This document shows, piece after piece, positions 35,101-47,742 of a stretch of DNA of 64,000 nucleotides. The notes beneath the pieces were generated by a model. The model had not been told where the DNA came from, did no database searches, and saw only the letters and a program-made list of their open reading frames with translations. Both the position numbers and the translations under genes were made by a program. Within the stretch, counting starts at the first letter, position 1; every line of letters starts with the position of its first letter. The stretch is from Limnomonas spitsbergensis (lineage: Eukaryota > Chlorophyta > Chlorophyceae > Chlamydomonadales), in NCBI GenBank assembly GCA_037349105.1, contig JAYJMM010000041.1, positions 9,980,501 through 10,044,500 of the forward strand. The letters run 5' to 3'.

Positions 35101-38100
35101 TGTAGGGTTTAGGGGTTAAAGACAGGCCCTTGATTGTCTAGGCTCAAGATTGTGACGGCAACCTAGATCTGACGTAAGTGGGAAATCTGAGCCTAGTCCC
35201 TGCAGGAAGCTGGACCCAATCCTATGGAAAGCTGTGTCTGGCTGGGTCTACTTTGAATCATCTTTTATTGGCGCACAGCATCATCATGCTTGGAAATCTG
35301 TGGGTGTTGCTATTTACCGCAAGTTGAGCACCAATGGGCTCCGGATCCAACCCTGGATGCCCCATAAGCATATTGCACCTCCTGAGTCGCGCACCTCCTA
35401 CCTATGATATGTCTAGGATTGAAAGGGTCTGGAGGCATTTGCTATCTCGAGTTACAAGATTGGAGGTCGTTGTACTTAAGAGGGCCCCCAAAACTAGGAA
35501 CACCCACCTACGAGCCTTGCTCCGAATCTGCTTTGAAATCATTGGCTTGGTCTCCTTGACTGCCCAGGAGCTTGGTGCGACCCCTCTGAGGCACGCACTG
35601 CCCCCGCCGCCCCCGGCACTGTCGAGATACTAGAGGCCTGCGGCACAGGCCCCTGCCAGGTGCTGCTGGAGTGGAGCACGCCCACAACAGACAACGGCGC
35701 GCCAGTCACAGGGTACGGGGGTTGGGATGCACCAGCAGGGGAGCAGGAAAGAGGTGGATGCCTTGAGCCAGCTTAATTGAAGTCTGATATGGAAGACATC
35801 GGGGAGTCTTTGATCTCCACTCAAGTGGAGATAAGGGTTGGGGCAGTTTGTTCCTGTGGATTCCAAAGGTCGCGAAATCCAGGCTGTGTGTCAAGCACGT
35901 CCATCAGTTACGGATCTACCGCCACCCTCCCTCCCTCCCGCTGACAAAAGCAATGCGCCATCTGCACGTTATCAGAAGCTTGGATCCGGAAGCAAGACCC
36001 TGGGGCACTCAGTTTCGTCCCACCCGACGTCCGAATTTGATCACTAGATGCCCTTTCCAGATAGTACTTAATATTTACCAGCACTGGTTGTGCGCCTGCT
36101 ATTTCTCTTGAGACTGGGCAATGCACTCTGCCAGCTTAGAATACTTCATGCAGCACCCACCCGCCCCCCAGCTGAGTCCTTGTCAGCTGATACGGATCTG
36201 ATCACGGAGCGCCCCTTTCGCTCACGGCGCTGCAGATATGTGGTCGATGTTGCACCGGGGGGAGGCAAGCGGGCTGGAGGCGGCGGAGGCAGCTGGCCTC
36301 CTTGGACCCAGGCGTACAGTGGGCCAGCACACAAGTGTCTGGTGGAGAAGCTGCTCCCAGGTTTGTGGTTGTGTGCTGGTAGGGATGCTTCAATCTGCCA
36401 GTTGCACCATGTTGAGGGTTCACAACTTCACATCTCCTGATGTCTCTTAAGTGTGGTGGCCCTGTGTGCCCCTCAACCTGGTTGTGAAGACCACATCCTA
36501 ACACTCGAAGCCCCGCCTCCCAAACATGTCGTCATGTGCATATATGCCTGATCTTGAAACATTACGCTGGAAACCCACAACCCCTGTTGCCATACTTGCG
36601 CTGTCCCAAGAAAGCAGAGGGCCTTCTACCCATGCTCCGTGTGTGAAGGCAGCCTCACCTAAACCAACTGAACATGTCCCCCAGCAACCCCTCAACAAGG
36701 GATGCCTCAACCTTACGCACCCTGCACACTCAGCCCCGACTTTGGGCAGGCCCCTTCCTGATCAGGCCTGAACCCAAACCCTTCACTTGCCCAGGTCGGG
36801 AATACGTATTCCGTGTGCGCGCCGTCAACACGTGTGGGGTCGGGCCTGCTCCCGCGCGCCCCGTCGCAGCCGCAACGCTCCCCGCGCCGCCGACAGCCCC
36901 GCTGCGTCTGCAGTGCAGCCAGCGTGGGGCCACGCAAATGAGGTTAAAGTGGGACCACCCCGAGCATGACTACGGGGCTACTGTTAGCGAGTACCAGCTC
37001 GAAATTGGCTGCCAGCAGCAGCAGCAGGTGCGGCCATAAGGGTTCGGGTGTGATGCTGTTCCAAGTTGAAGCAGAGGTTGACTGACAGCAGCAGCAGGTG
37101 CGCTGAATGTAGGCCGCTCTGGGTGCTGGGACAGAGCGGTACAGAGGGGTAAGGGGGCCCTGACAAAACATGTTGATATGGGCTGGAGGGTGAGTGTGTT
37201 GAGCTGTTCATGTTACAACAACAAAAGCCGTGGATTGTCTTGTTTGTTTGTACAGGCTGTTGGGGAAGTGGGCAGTGCGCTTCCCTCTGACACGGCAGCG
37301 CACAACTTTCCATTAATTTCACTAGTTTCAGCATGTACACCCATGCACTGAAACATCAGCATCGACGTAATACGGTATGTGTTTCTTCATCTTGTTGGCG
37401 CGCAGGCGGACGAGATAGCAGGAGATCCCCCTTCTTCTGAAACAACAGCATCTGCCGCGGCTGCGACGCGCATCTCTGAACCCCGCCGGCGGTCAAGCAG
37501 CAGCGGGTCCAGCTGCTCGCGTGCCACCTCCTGGTGAGGCCGAGGAGTAAGGTTAAGGAAAGAGGAATACAGTGGGAACAAAGGAGAGGGAAATATACCG
37601 GTAGTTCAGGGGTAACTGGGAAGAGGGAAGTTTAATTTGGGAGCAGGGGAGCATGACGGGGCATATTGGGGGGAGCAGGAGAGAGGGACACGGAATCTTA
37701 AGGGAGAAGGCAGAACCCTGGGCACCTTAGGGGGAGCGGGCAGCAGGCAATGGTGGGGGAATGAATCTTTGGGGAGCAGTAAGAGCTGGCTGGAGGGCTT
37801 GGATGTGGGTTCAGTGGTATTCTGTTGCGGTATTCTGGTTTGACGGCTTGGATGTGGGTTCAGCTGTTGCACTGGGGTCAGAACATTGACTGGGGCACTG
37901 CTCAAAATGTTGAATATGGGTTAGAGTATCGCAGTGTTAAGAGCCCCGCCTCGCTCAGTACTGACAGTTCCTCCTTGACATTTCTTCAAGTTACGATAGA
38001 CTGTACATTATATAGATGTACAGCATTATAAATATCATAGTAAAATCCTGTTTTAAATCTGAATGTTGTGCAGGTGTGTCGCGTATGCTGGGAAGGAAAT

Positions 38101-40079
38101 GTCGGCCAGGATCAGCGACTTGGATCCAAACACACGCTACTGGCTGCGAGTGCAGGTGTGGGGAAGAAAATGGCGGCAAGACCACAAACTATACGCATTA
38201 TGTCCATACATTTGGGGGTTTATTACCAATACCGGCAGCATCAATTTGGATTTTTTTTAAATGCGATGCTGATGGTCACAGACATGGTACTGAGGATGTC
38301 ATCAATGTGGATCTGGCGTCGGCACCTAGCTGGGCGAGCCTGCCTCAGAGTCTGCGTGCAGGGGAGGCAGTGCCCCACAGCCCTGCACGCAGCACATGCA
38401 TTGATAGCAATCAAGAGAGCCAAGGCAGCAGTATTAGGCAGGGGCAGCAGTATTAGGCAGGGGCAGCAGTGTTAGGCAGGGGCAGCAGTATTAGGCAGGG
38501 GCAGCAGTATTAGGGCCATATCCGCGCTGCTTGATTAGCGAGCTGAGAGGGGACATGAGGTACCTGTACATGAATGGAAGAACTGGGAACAAATTCGGGA
38601 TATTGAGGGCATCAGCTCCACCTTCGGCTGCCCTGAGTGATGCGCCTGTAAAACCCAAATACCATTTATGAGGATGTGGGCTCAGCCCTCAGCTGCGCTC
38701 AAATCCACGAATGCATCAGGACGCCTCCCTCCCTTTGTTGCCTCCTGTAGGCCATCAGCTCGGCTGGCGCTGGCACCTACGGAGACGAGCTACCCCTGGT
38801 CACATCCATGGCGCCGCCGGGTCCACCGGAGCGCATGCAGGTGCTGGTGCAAGGCCTAGTGGCCTCCATGGACGCCCCTGCAATGCATGCCAGCCTGACC
38901 AGCAGCAGCGTGCAGTCCACCGCCGCGTCAAGTGGTGCGTGGTTATCGCTCAGCTGGGAGGCACCTGCACCGCTGCCTGCAAGTGCCCCGCCCGCAGGGT
39001 ATGAGGCGGTCGCTTGCGCCGCTGTGCCCATGGATCCCTCTAACGCAGCGGCAGCTGTGCCCAGCAGTGCATTCCCCGTCATCAAGCAGCAGCAAGCATT
39101 GCCGCCCAGTGCCGCCTCCGCCTCGAGCGCCAGCGGGGCGGCTGCGGCGCAGGTTGTCGGCGTCGGTGCCGTAGTGGCGCGGCAGTTGGTGGGGAAGGGC
39201 GTGACGGAGTGCAAGCTGGAGGGGCTGTTGCCTGGAAGCTGCTATGTGCTCAGGCTGAGGTGGGTTGGAGAATCGGGTTGGAGGGGCTGCTTTGGACCTT
39301 GCTCCGCCTGACATGGTTTTGCTGCTTCGATGGCCCAGGCAGGGATGGGATTAATTAGCACATGAGGGGATTCAACTCTGCACGCCATCTGCTAGAGCCT
39401 GAAGGAATGCTGCCTTCATATGACAAGGCCACGCTGCAGCATGCCCTAATTTTCTTTGCGGTGCTTTTGATACTGTTCCACCCTGCCCCGCCCCGCACTG
39501 TTTTCCCCGCTGTTTGTGCTCTGTGCATGCGTCTCTTTTTTTGTGTTTCCCATCTTACTGCCGTGCCCCTTGTCTCTCAGGTCTGTGGGCGCTGAGGGCG
39601 CAGGACACAGCAGCTGGGGCCCTGACTTCGCAGTCACGACACCCGGCCAGAAACCGTCTCAGCCACCTGCCTCCGGAGCAGGCCCGGGCGCCAAGGGAGG
39701 CAAGAAGGGTAAGAAGGGGGCGGCCTCCTGCGCCGCTGCTTACTCGTCCGCCGCGTCAGCCTGTGCCGACTCCGAAGAAGGCGTGATCAGCCGCGCGAGT
39801 AGCTCCCCAACAATGGTTGCAATTGGAGTTCTGCCTTTGGCGGGCGCCTTGGTGGCCTCGCGGCGGGCATCTGTGGCACGCCGTGCCACGGGAAATGCCA
39901 AGAAGATTCTGGCTGCTGCTGCCGCACCGGCTGCGGCGTCTCGGCCGCCGAGCTCGAAGAAGCCATTGGTGCGGATGCTGCTGCCGCGCTGGGTGCGGCA
40001 CCACTGGGGGATGCTCTTCTGGGCGCTGCTGTTCTTCGGGGTGCTTGGGGCCTACATAAAATCGGCGCTGCTTCCTTAG
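26182..40079 (+). CDS. FNDC3-like protein: nine FN3 domains and C-terminal membrane anchor
   Basis: Exons: 26182-26348, 26449-26592, 27648-27839, 28372-28482, 28690-28776, 29009-29116, 29432-29623, 30134-30447, 31098-31188, 31823-31903, 32359-32472, 33567-33723, 34002-34151, 34530-34670, 35568-35712, 36236-36360, 36795-37027, 37406-37533, 38074-38155, 38751-39259, 39581-40079 (TAG). All phases agree; about 1256 codons. Each FN3 domain shows the B-strand Trp (e.g. LSWQAPED, VAWDPPTHNGG, LEWSTPTTDNG), the L-x-P-G-x-x-Y turn (LKPGRTYQLR, LQPGTPYFFRV, LLPGREYVFRVRA) and N-x-x-G-x-G. After domain 9 come a Gly/Lys-rich linker, a hydrophobic patch near 39812-39860 and a final helix (WGMLFWALLFFGVLGAYI) ending near the stop, so probably tail-anchored. 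Nine FN3 plus a C-terminal helix matches animal FNDC3A/B. Exon 11 (32359-32472) is the weakest call; the N-terminus upstream of 26182 is unresolved. Confidence 0.85.
29640..29735 (+). repeat. Ghost copy of FN3 exon 7 3' end
   Basis: Just after the donor at 29624 the text GTCGGCCACGGTCACGGGGC..CTGCACAGTGGCGTCACTAT..GCTGCTGGCTGAGATGGGTGTGAG repeats, with indels, the last ~75 bases of the exon and its donor. The frame is destroyed. Confidence 0.75.
32840..33066 (+). repeat. Three ghost copies of FN3 exon 12 start
   Basis: The exon starting at 33567 (GAGATTCGTGACCTGCAGCC then AGGCACACCTTACTTTTT) has decayed copies upstream with the GACCTGCAG word at 32862, 32957 and 33041. The third also keeps a CTACAG acceptor and GGCTGCCACGATCTGTGA. 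None has an open frame joined to exon 11. Confidence 0.8.
33067..33560. repeat. 37-bp satellite between ghost and real exon 12
   Basis: About 13 copies of TTTCTTAGCACTCAAATC + TTAACCCTATACCCCAACC. The unit begins inside the end of the third ghost exon (TTATTTCTTAGCACTCAAA) and the last copy touches the real exon's acceptor (CCAACAG). The second half resembles telomeric CCCTAAA-type sequence. Confidence 0.9.
33945..34011 (+). repeat. Duplicated acceptor of FN3 exon 13
   Basis: CCCCTGCTCAGGCAATGC occurs at about 33949 and again at 33992, 45 bp apart; the second is the acceptor actually used in my model (exon from 34002). Both are good AG sites, so use of the upstream one would add 45 bases, in frame. 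Confidence 0.75.
37010..37115 (+). repeat. Duplicated donor of FN3 exon 17
   Basis: The exon end TTGGCTGCCAGCAGCAGCAG with donor GTGCGG is echoed about 75 bp later as TTGACTGACAGCAGCAGCAG followed by GTGCGC. The first is used in my model. Confidence 0.65.
38425..38515. repeat. GGCAGGGGCAGCAGTATTA minisatellite
   Basis: Five near-perfect copies of a 19-20 bp unit, with one GTGTTA variant, in the intron between FN3 exons 19 and 20. Confidence 0.85.
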
Positions 40080-42471
40080 GCAGAGCCTGCCTCTGGAGCC
40101 TGCGGCGTATTTTTTCATCCGTGTACATCAGGCTTTCGTGAAGGGCAGCAGCAATAGATCCCGGATGGAGCAGCAGCCAGGGCCTATTTGTACCGCCACA
40201 AAGCAGGGTCTGTGCTCAGCGTAAGAAGTGCTCCATTCTTCTTCCAAGGGGCTCTTGAATTTCTTTCGCCTGTGAGTGTACAAACCCCGTGTTAACGTAG
40301 GTAGGTGCCAAGTTAAATGTGTGTGTGAAGAAATGGCATTATGTAGTTAGCAGGTCGCAAGGGATTCCGGGCCCTACTCCTGGTATTAGCAGCGGTGACC
40401 TTGACCTGGGCATAGACACACACTGGTGGAGATCCTGGATCTGTGGACGGAGCGGTAGTAAGCAGGCAGGAGCAAATCTTGCATGTACGTTTTGTTTACG
40501 CAGGGCCGGGTGTGTGTGAGCAGGATTTATTATGCCGGGGCCGCCGGAAAGACATAGGATTCGGTTCACGGTGACTGGAGAAGGCTGTTGGGTCATAGAT
40601 GCATGCACGAACCATGCACCATGCTATGTTTTGAACAGCGTCGTTTCTGGAATCTGGACATTTCCCATACCCGCACCATGCCATGTTTTACATCACCGAG
40701 AACCCATCCCCTCCAGTCATTCAAAAGAGGTCGAGAGTGAAAGCGGCTCCTAACCAGGTTTTGGAGGGCTTTCGTATTTGTCGTATTCATATGCATATAC
40801 TGGGTGTCTGGCTGCCCAGTGCTGCGTTTGCTTCATGGCAAGCAGGAGGAGCTTAAGCATGTGCTGCCTATGAAGCAAGTGCGTTTTTTTAGGTTTCAGC
40901 CTTCCACAGCAGCAGGAAATGTGACGAATATGCCATGGCAGCAGTCACAGCACCCAGTCTCTCTTCATGTTACAGGCGGCAGCAGACACCGGCTTGTATG
41001 AGCTCGGCCTTCATTTAAATAAAACCATCACATCTGTGGCAGACCGGTGGCATGGCAGTGTGTCCCTCTATTGCTGGATATGCTTTGTTAGTCATGTCAT
41101 GCTTGTTTGTCCCTTGTGTGCCCAGCACCAGGTGTGCAGCCTTGCCTGAGTTCAGGAACATTTCGGATCTCCAGATTTTGGCCTTTTCCTAGGCTAGGGT
41201 TAATTTGGATAGAATGTCACCTTCGTAACCTGTCGCCAGTGCTTTATGAGGCACGCATTTAAATGCTTGTAAAGAAGAAGGGACCTTGTACCTCACTGCT
41301 CCCGTTTTCTGTTTGTGTATTTCAGGTGTTCCGGTATGTGCTCAAAGTTATAATTTGGGATGCTGTTTAAATGTCCACCTTTGGGACAACGATGTTATTT
41401 TGGTTTAACTACTTTTCCCAGCATGTTATGGCAAGCAGAGATGGCAAGTATGGTTGTGCTCGATATCGGTAGATGAATTCCAAGTAACACCAAGGTGTCC
41501 ACCCCTCAATTCAGAACGGTGTATACCCGCTGATCGGCCCAACCCTCAGTATCACATATTTACTTCAAAAGTTCTGGCGATGCGGAGGCACGATACCCAA
41601 CCCTCATATTTCACCCATTCTCCAGACAATCAACACATTTGCGCCATGTCAGAACCAGGAACAAAGATTCAATCATCACACGTGCATATGCGCCACGTTC
41701 AAGCTTGCACCTCGCTGCAATAGCCTATCGAGTTGTCATGTAAAAGGAAGTGCAATTGCACTGCTTTCCAAGTGTTCAATCATGGTCCAGTGGTTTTATT
41801 CTGGTCAGCAGGCGGTTCTTTCACCAAGCATGAGATTATTCTAACATGGTTGCACGTCAGATGCATTGGATAGAGGTGTATTTCCCATCCACCATTCAAC
41901 ATCAATGTTAAGCTCATTCTGCATCTCATATCACACCCGTTTCTTTAGTCCAAGACATTGAAAATAAAAATAACTGCTATGCCATACGATAGCAACACCA
42001 GTGCAACAAAACTTCAAATCATAACAATATGTATCACGATGGGGCAACAACATCGTCACAGGCATCGGCAGTCTAGCATACATGTACTCATCTATTGGCA
42101 GGTTTGGCTGCTGGTGGATCACTGTGCTATCACAGACATACATAAACTACCTGTACATTTCCGATAATTTCCACAATGAACAGGAGCCTATTGCCTTGAC
42201 ATAGCCGTTCATGTGCTCCATACATGGGGTTTATTGCTACACCCATGCCTGTGGTTTTGTGCTGCTAGCGAGCCCATGAGAGGCACTGGTTTTCCATTCA
42301 CTATTTAGCCCTGCTGTTTATTGCCTGGACCGATTTCAGGTACCGTACCTATTCACATGCATCAACTTTGAAACACCACTACTCATTGATAATGGGCATC
42401 TTCAGCCAACTGGTTCATCTATCCACAGGAGCTTGCTTTGGGCATCTGCGTCACAAGTTGAGTGCTGCATT
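40080..42471. other. Convergent intergenic region
   Basis: Between the 3' ends of the FNDC3-like (+) and FEA1-like (-) genes. It presumably holds both 3' UTRs. AT content is higher than in the genes. A TGTAA, the polyadenylation word of chlorophycean algae, occurs at about 41268 on the plus strand, but it is 1.2 kb from the stop codon, so its use is uncertain. No exon recognised. Confidence 0.4.
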
Positions 42472-45400
42472 TCAGCGCCCTGCTCCTGTGCAGAGACCCA
42501 TGTTGTCTATGAACCACTTCATGTCTGGCGCACCCATCTGCCACATAGCAACACCAGGCAGCTTGTCCACCACTTTGCCAATAGCCTCCTGGATCTGCGA
42601 AGGTACACGAGGCATACACGAATCAACAAATATCAAAGATCCTGACAGGTTGTAACCGTCAGCTGGTCATCCGTGTGTCTTTGTGATCAAATCAAGGCAT
42701 CATACAAATATGTTGCATTGATTTTGAGCATGGCTGAAGGTGTCATGCTGGCCAGCCAGCATTCCTGTTTTTATGGCCAAGACAGGTAAACCCTTTTATG
42801 CAATGCCTGGTGGGGGTACTAGGTGCAACATGAGCTTACAACTAAACATCCCTACCAAAAACAGACAAAAAACAGAACGATCAGCCACAAAATGTAACCC
42901 AAACTATATTTCACAGTGTCTGGTGGGTATTGAACCCAGACTGACCTGCGTCAGCTCCGTCTTCTCTGCGGCCACAGCGTCAGCGAGCGCGGTCAGCTTC
43001 CTTCCGTGAATGCTGTCAGTCTTCAGCAGCGGCGCCAGTACCTTCATGGCTGCAATGGAGACCTGCTGGGCCGCCATCGTCATGTTATGGTCGAAGCAGG
43101 TGTTGGCCATCACCGCTGCGTAGGCGTGTACGTGGATGGTCTGGAGGAGGTACACCTTGATAGAGGCTGCGATCTCCGCACGTGCAGCAATGAATGTTTC
43201 TGTCATGTTGAGACGTGCGCCCCACTGCAGAGGATCAGGCAGGTGACTGAGGGTTAATAATGAAGGCCAGCGTGATCAGGGTCCAAGTCACGTAAGCACT
43301 AGGCAATTACTCAAGAGGAATTGGGTCGCTACTAAATCGTAAGAGAACACAAACAGTATGCATCTGGAGGGTCTGGGTTCATATTGATCTCAGCGCAGGT
43401 TAATGATTGCAATCGAAGCCACACCTGCCCAGCTGTATGGAGCATGCATGATGCTTAAGATCAATGTGGACCTTGCTTCTTCTATTGCCCGCTATGTGGC
43501 CTTTGCTTGTCCTACTGTCCCCAATTTAGCCCTTGCTTGTTCTTATACCCCCAAGGTCGTCACAACTCCATAATTATTAAGCTGAAGCGGGAATGGGCTT
43601 GACAGTCCTCGCCGCATTGTATTTGACCTCCTGATATCCCTACAGATCCATCAAGCAGGCACTTACCAGGGCATCGCTCATGCTTGATGCCAGGGCCAGG
43701 TTGACCGGTGACTGCCCAGCGTATGTGACCTGCAGGGCCTCTGCCACCGCCTGTGCCCTATCCAGCATGTTGACTCCGGGGCAGAACTCAGCAGAACCAG
43801 CCCAGATACCCCAGGCCTCATCCAGGTTATGGGGGGCACCTGGAATTCAAAACAGGGGCGGAAACAAGGCAGTTAGTAGGTCAGGATTTGTCAATCTGGC
43901 AGGGTTCATAAGAAACCTGTGGGCAATATGTCCTGCACTGTCTGCTGTTCATCTAGTTGTCTGTCAGGCAGTGTAACGATCCTATTAACCTTAAAGGACG
44001 ATCACTACATCTGGATCCTTTGGTGTATCTGGTGAGCAAGGAGGCCACAGGCAGGTCGTGGCAGTTACACTGAGGCTAGCCGTGACATGTAGGTATCAAC
44101 TCATCTGCCCACACAATCAGCAGGTGGAGATAATCCAACGACCTTGCAGATGACGGTGTCTATCAATCCACACCAGCAGGCACCTGTAGCTGAGTCCCTC
44201 CATTCTTGTATTAGGAAACCCACCCGTGTCATCGGCCGTGTTCCCAGCCTCGGTATTCGTGACAGCTGAATCCACCTCATGCAACATGTACTTGATCTGG
44301 ATGTCGCCCAGCAGTGCCAACGCGGAAACTGTTTGGTCCATATCCACGGCAGCGTTAAAGGCCTCTGGGTAGTAGTTGGCGGTGAGGTCGGTCATGAGGA
44401 GGTCGTAGAAGGGCTGGCCAGTGTGAACAGCAGAGGCCCAGGCCTGCAAGCAAGGAAAGGGTGAATGGATACCTATCAGTGTGAACTGCAAACAAGTTGA
44501 CTGTACCTGCCTGCAGAAGATGAGGTATGTGGGCAGAGTAGGCAGGGAGGGCATAGACACGAAGTATGCAGTACGCAATCCATAAGCCTAGGGTCCTAGC
44601 ATTTTCCTATCAGTCAGTTAAATATTGACCGGAGTCTAATTCTGGCAGTTCGTAACTCTGATGGTGACTGAGGCCCCTCAACTGGAAATCTCCTTGCAGT
44701 ACCCGCCCATCACTCCATACTCACATAGTAGTAGCGGTACTAGCCGCCTCCTCGGAAGCTGTTCTTGCCGTAGTTGAAGATTTCCAAAGCTGCAGCCTTG
44801 TCACCCGCCATCAGAGCAGCCTGAAGGAATAGTATTTGGCGACACAGTCATTAAGCCATGTCCACAGGCCGGCAGACAGGCAGGTAGCAGGCAGGTATGT
44901 CCAATAGTCCATCCCGGGCCGGCAAAGCCTATGGCAGTTCCCGGTACTACTGACTGCTAGTGAGGGTGGGTGCGCGACTCAATGGCTGTTATGTTGTGGC
45001 AGCTTGGTTGCTAGCTACCAACTTATGACATGACTAGTACTGTTAGTGCTGTACAAAGGGAGTGAAGGGTCACACTGGGCAGGGCGGCAGGCAGCGGGGC
45101 CACGGCAGTCGGGTCAGCTGAGCTTGTGTTGCGTGTCATTGATCAGTACTGTTAGCCAGGCTCCCAGTATTCCTAGATTGGCAGGGGCAATATAGGCCTC
45201 CACCAGGTCGGCCAGGGTAAGCCAGCCTTGGCCTAGCCCAGCATGACGGTCCCTCTAAGCCAGCCCCCAGGGCGAGCGATTGACATGCACGCATGGGAGG
45301 GGTAGTAAGGTATTGGCTGCTAGTGGTGGAAGCGCGCACACCTGAATTTCGCAGGTGTCGATCGTCATGTTCAAGTAGCCGGTGACGTCACTTGCAAACG

Positions 45401-45497
45401 TGTATCCAGCGCGGCGCGTATTAGTGGTGGTGGCGGCTGCAGAAGCGGCCAGCGCTAGGACCGTGAACGCGACCAACATGGGCGAAGTCGTCATCAT
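42472..45497 (-). CDS. FEA1/H43-like secreted iron-assimilation protein, with in-frame UAG
   Basis: FEA1-family periplasmic protein; in Chlamydomonas the family is induced by iron deficiency or high CO2 and helps iron uptake. Exons: 45497-45342, 44820-44725, 44443-44224, 43839-43667, 43224-42946, 42594-42472 (TGA). All phases agree; 349 codons, close to the family's ~360. Exon 1 encodes a signal peptide (MMTTSPMLVAFTVLALAA, then Ala-rich). Family signatures: MAGDKAAALEIFNYGKNS (exon 2), IQIKYMLHEVDSA (exon 3), GAPHNLDEAWGIWAGSAEF (exon 4), and a long helical block with YLLQTIHVHAYAAVMAN (exon 5). Exon 2 reads GGC GGC TAG TAC at 44742-44740, an in-frame stop upstream of most of the conserved protein. 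It is either a recent null allele, a sequencing or assembly error, or a readthrough site. Confidence 0.8.
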
Positions 45498-45947
45498 GAT
45501 GTCAGTTGGCGAATGTGCTGAGGTGTTGAACCAGTACTGTAGACGGCGAGGGCGGCAGATCAATATAAAAATTTCCGCACGGGCTACGTTTTATCAGCTT
45601 TGCATCGATCTGTACGAGGCTGCGCGTGGATGCCTGACGCAAGCTTGGCGTGTGCGTGTCGACACACGCCGCGCTAACTGGACTCGGTCCGAAATACCGA
45701 ACGTGGCGTGTGCTGGGGGCGTGTCTGGTCTTGCACGCGCTTAATTATCGAGTAGATGCATGCGTGTCATACAAATCAGGAGACGCGCGTGCAAATCGAA
45801 CGTGCTGGTCATTGCTTCGCGGTCCAGGTCGCAGTCTGGACTGATGGCATGTCAGATGCACTGATGCAGCATCGATCGGCATTCATGACTCCTGTGACTT
45901 CCAATATTACAGGAAGAGATCGTTCAGGTCGATGGGAAGTCCAAAGT

Positions 45948-46075
45948 TGAGAACAAGGTTTGAATCAGAACAAACCCTTCCCTGGTTTGTTTGAAACCTG
46001 GTTTGAATTAAACCCGACCCTCGATTTTTCCAAACCAGGTACGGGTTTTAATGCAAAAGGCAAACCTTGTTCCCA
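45948..46075. mobile_element. ~128-bp foldback (MITE-like)
   Basis: TGAGAACAAGGTTTG at 45948 pairs with CAAACCTTGTTCCCA at 46061-46075. The inner parts also pair imperfectly (CAAACCCTTCCCTGGTTTG against CCAAACCAGGTACGGGTTTT). No coding capacity. Located about 450 bp upstream of the FEA1-like start. Confidence 0.65.
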
Positions 46076-46802
46076 ACCACGGTTCCCAGCCTTGGACTCC
46101 CCATCAATGTGGTCGATCTCTTCCTACCTGAAATTATGGGAGTCAAGCGTTTATTTCAGTGTATATCAGACTGCCGTTTGGGCGCTGCAGGGCAGCTACC
46201 ACACGGCATGGACGAAATAAATCTTGACCGGCCTTATTCAGTTCTGCTGGTGTCCCAAGTAACACGTCCTGTTGCATTAAGTCCCAAACTAAGCCCTGCC
46301 AGCCGCTGAATCGCAGCCGAAGCGTCACTGTTTTCTGTGCTGGGAACTGAAGAATTATCCCGGAATTATCTGTGCTCTTTCGTCTACCGGAACCAGCATT
46401 ACCGCTGATCTTAATTGTTCAATTCCATCCTGTTTTGATGAATTCAGCCTTCTTGGACATCTCGGTTACTTTAATTGCCGTATTGTCCAATTAATTCCTC
46501 ATTTCCTATCAAGGCCTTGGTGAGCCGCAGGCGGCGACCAGGAACAGCCCCGAAACACAGCAAGGTTAAGTAGCCCATCCAAGCCTCCAAGGCTCCTATG
46601 GTCCCAGAAATGCTGATTGGTTGCAACCATCACTAGTCACAACAAGGCCATGGCATGTGGATATCTGGATTTTTACAATTCAACAAAATATCACGATCGA
46701 GCAAGGCATGGGACAGGTGCATTTTAACGTGTGCTTCCCATATGCACAGTGCTGAAGTGTGTCCAGGAATTCAAGTTATTGAGCATCAGTCTGCATGATT
46801 TA
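46076..46802. other. Gene-poor stretch
   Basis: No exon, RNA gene or clear repeat recognised. Confidence 0.35.
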
Positions 46803-46995
46803 TTCAGCACAACAGCGGCAGCATGAAAAAGGCCGTAAACGGTATTAAGGCGGCGCAGCGCCTCTGGCTGCCATGCTGCATCGTGATCGCCACATGGCTG
46901 CCAAGGTGCATTTAAGACATCATTTGCCTACACGCATCCGGTTTGCGGCTGTCTATGTAGCGTCTGTGGCCAACTACGGAGATGTGATGAGGCCA
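46803..46995 (+). mobile_element. LINE fragment related to the one at 17 kb
   Basis: AACAGCGGCAGCATGAAAAA, CATCATTTGCCTACACGCAT and GTGGCCAACTACGGAGATGT match, base for base with scattered changes, the minus-strand LINE fragment at 17.25-17.06 kb. Frameshifts and stops interrupt it. Old copy of the same family in the opposite orientation. Confidence 0.65.
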
Positions 46996-47742
46996 GCGGT
47001 ATGATTGATTGACTGGCCGGAGGGTCCTGAGGATCCCGCCACCGATCACAGGTTTGCGTCCGCCTACCGGGCCTGGTTTCATGCTGCAACATGCTTGCTT
47101 CAAATGCCCTACCGTCGATGTGGAGCTTAGGGAGCAGAGGGGGGCAGGCCTCCCAGGCATTGCCTTCGACTTCCACCATTTGCACCGGTGCAGGTATGAA
47201 TGTCAAGCCCTGGCTTTTGTAGCAGATGTGGTCGAACTTTGGGGCTGGACTCAACGAGTTCGGGATTCGGTATACATTTTCTGTGTATAAGGGGGTCTTC
47301 TTGTTTGTTTGTTTGTTTCTTCTTCCTTTCTTTAACCCTACAGCTCAGAACACCTGAGAATGCAGGCTCAACGAGCTCAAGGCACTCCATTGAACTCCAG
47401 AGTGCCCAAGAGTGTCGTCAGAGTGTCTCTGGAGTACCAGAGGCAATCTGGGCACTCTAGCTCAAATCAGATAGCTCTAGATTACTCTAGAGTTCACTTT
47501 GAATATTTAGGTCGTTGTCTGAGTGCCTCCTCAGAGTCACCTCATCCCTCTTGTACTGGTGGCTCTGTCCCCCTCATACATTGCAGTAGTGGTGGGACCA
47601 CTCCTGGACAGGTGGAAATCCTGATTTGAAAACGAAGTTGCCTGGACTAACAAAGGCCTTAGTGTTAATCTTATTTATATATGTCTGAGTCACATGCGTG
47701 TCATGTGACTTGTGCAAGACAAAACAATGCTCAAGCATGCAC

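Noticed and set aside
44740..44742. UAG reassigned to a sense codon (as in some ulvophycean algae)
   Set aside because: No other internal UAG or UAA appears in the CTL, FNDC3-like or EF-hand models, and the FNDC3-like gene ends with TAG, so the standard code is simpler.
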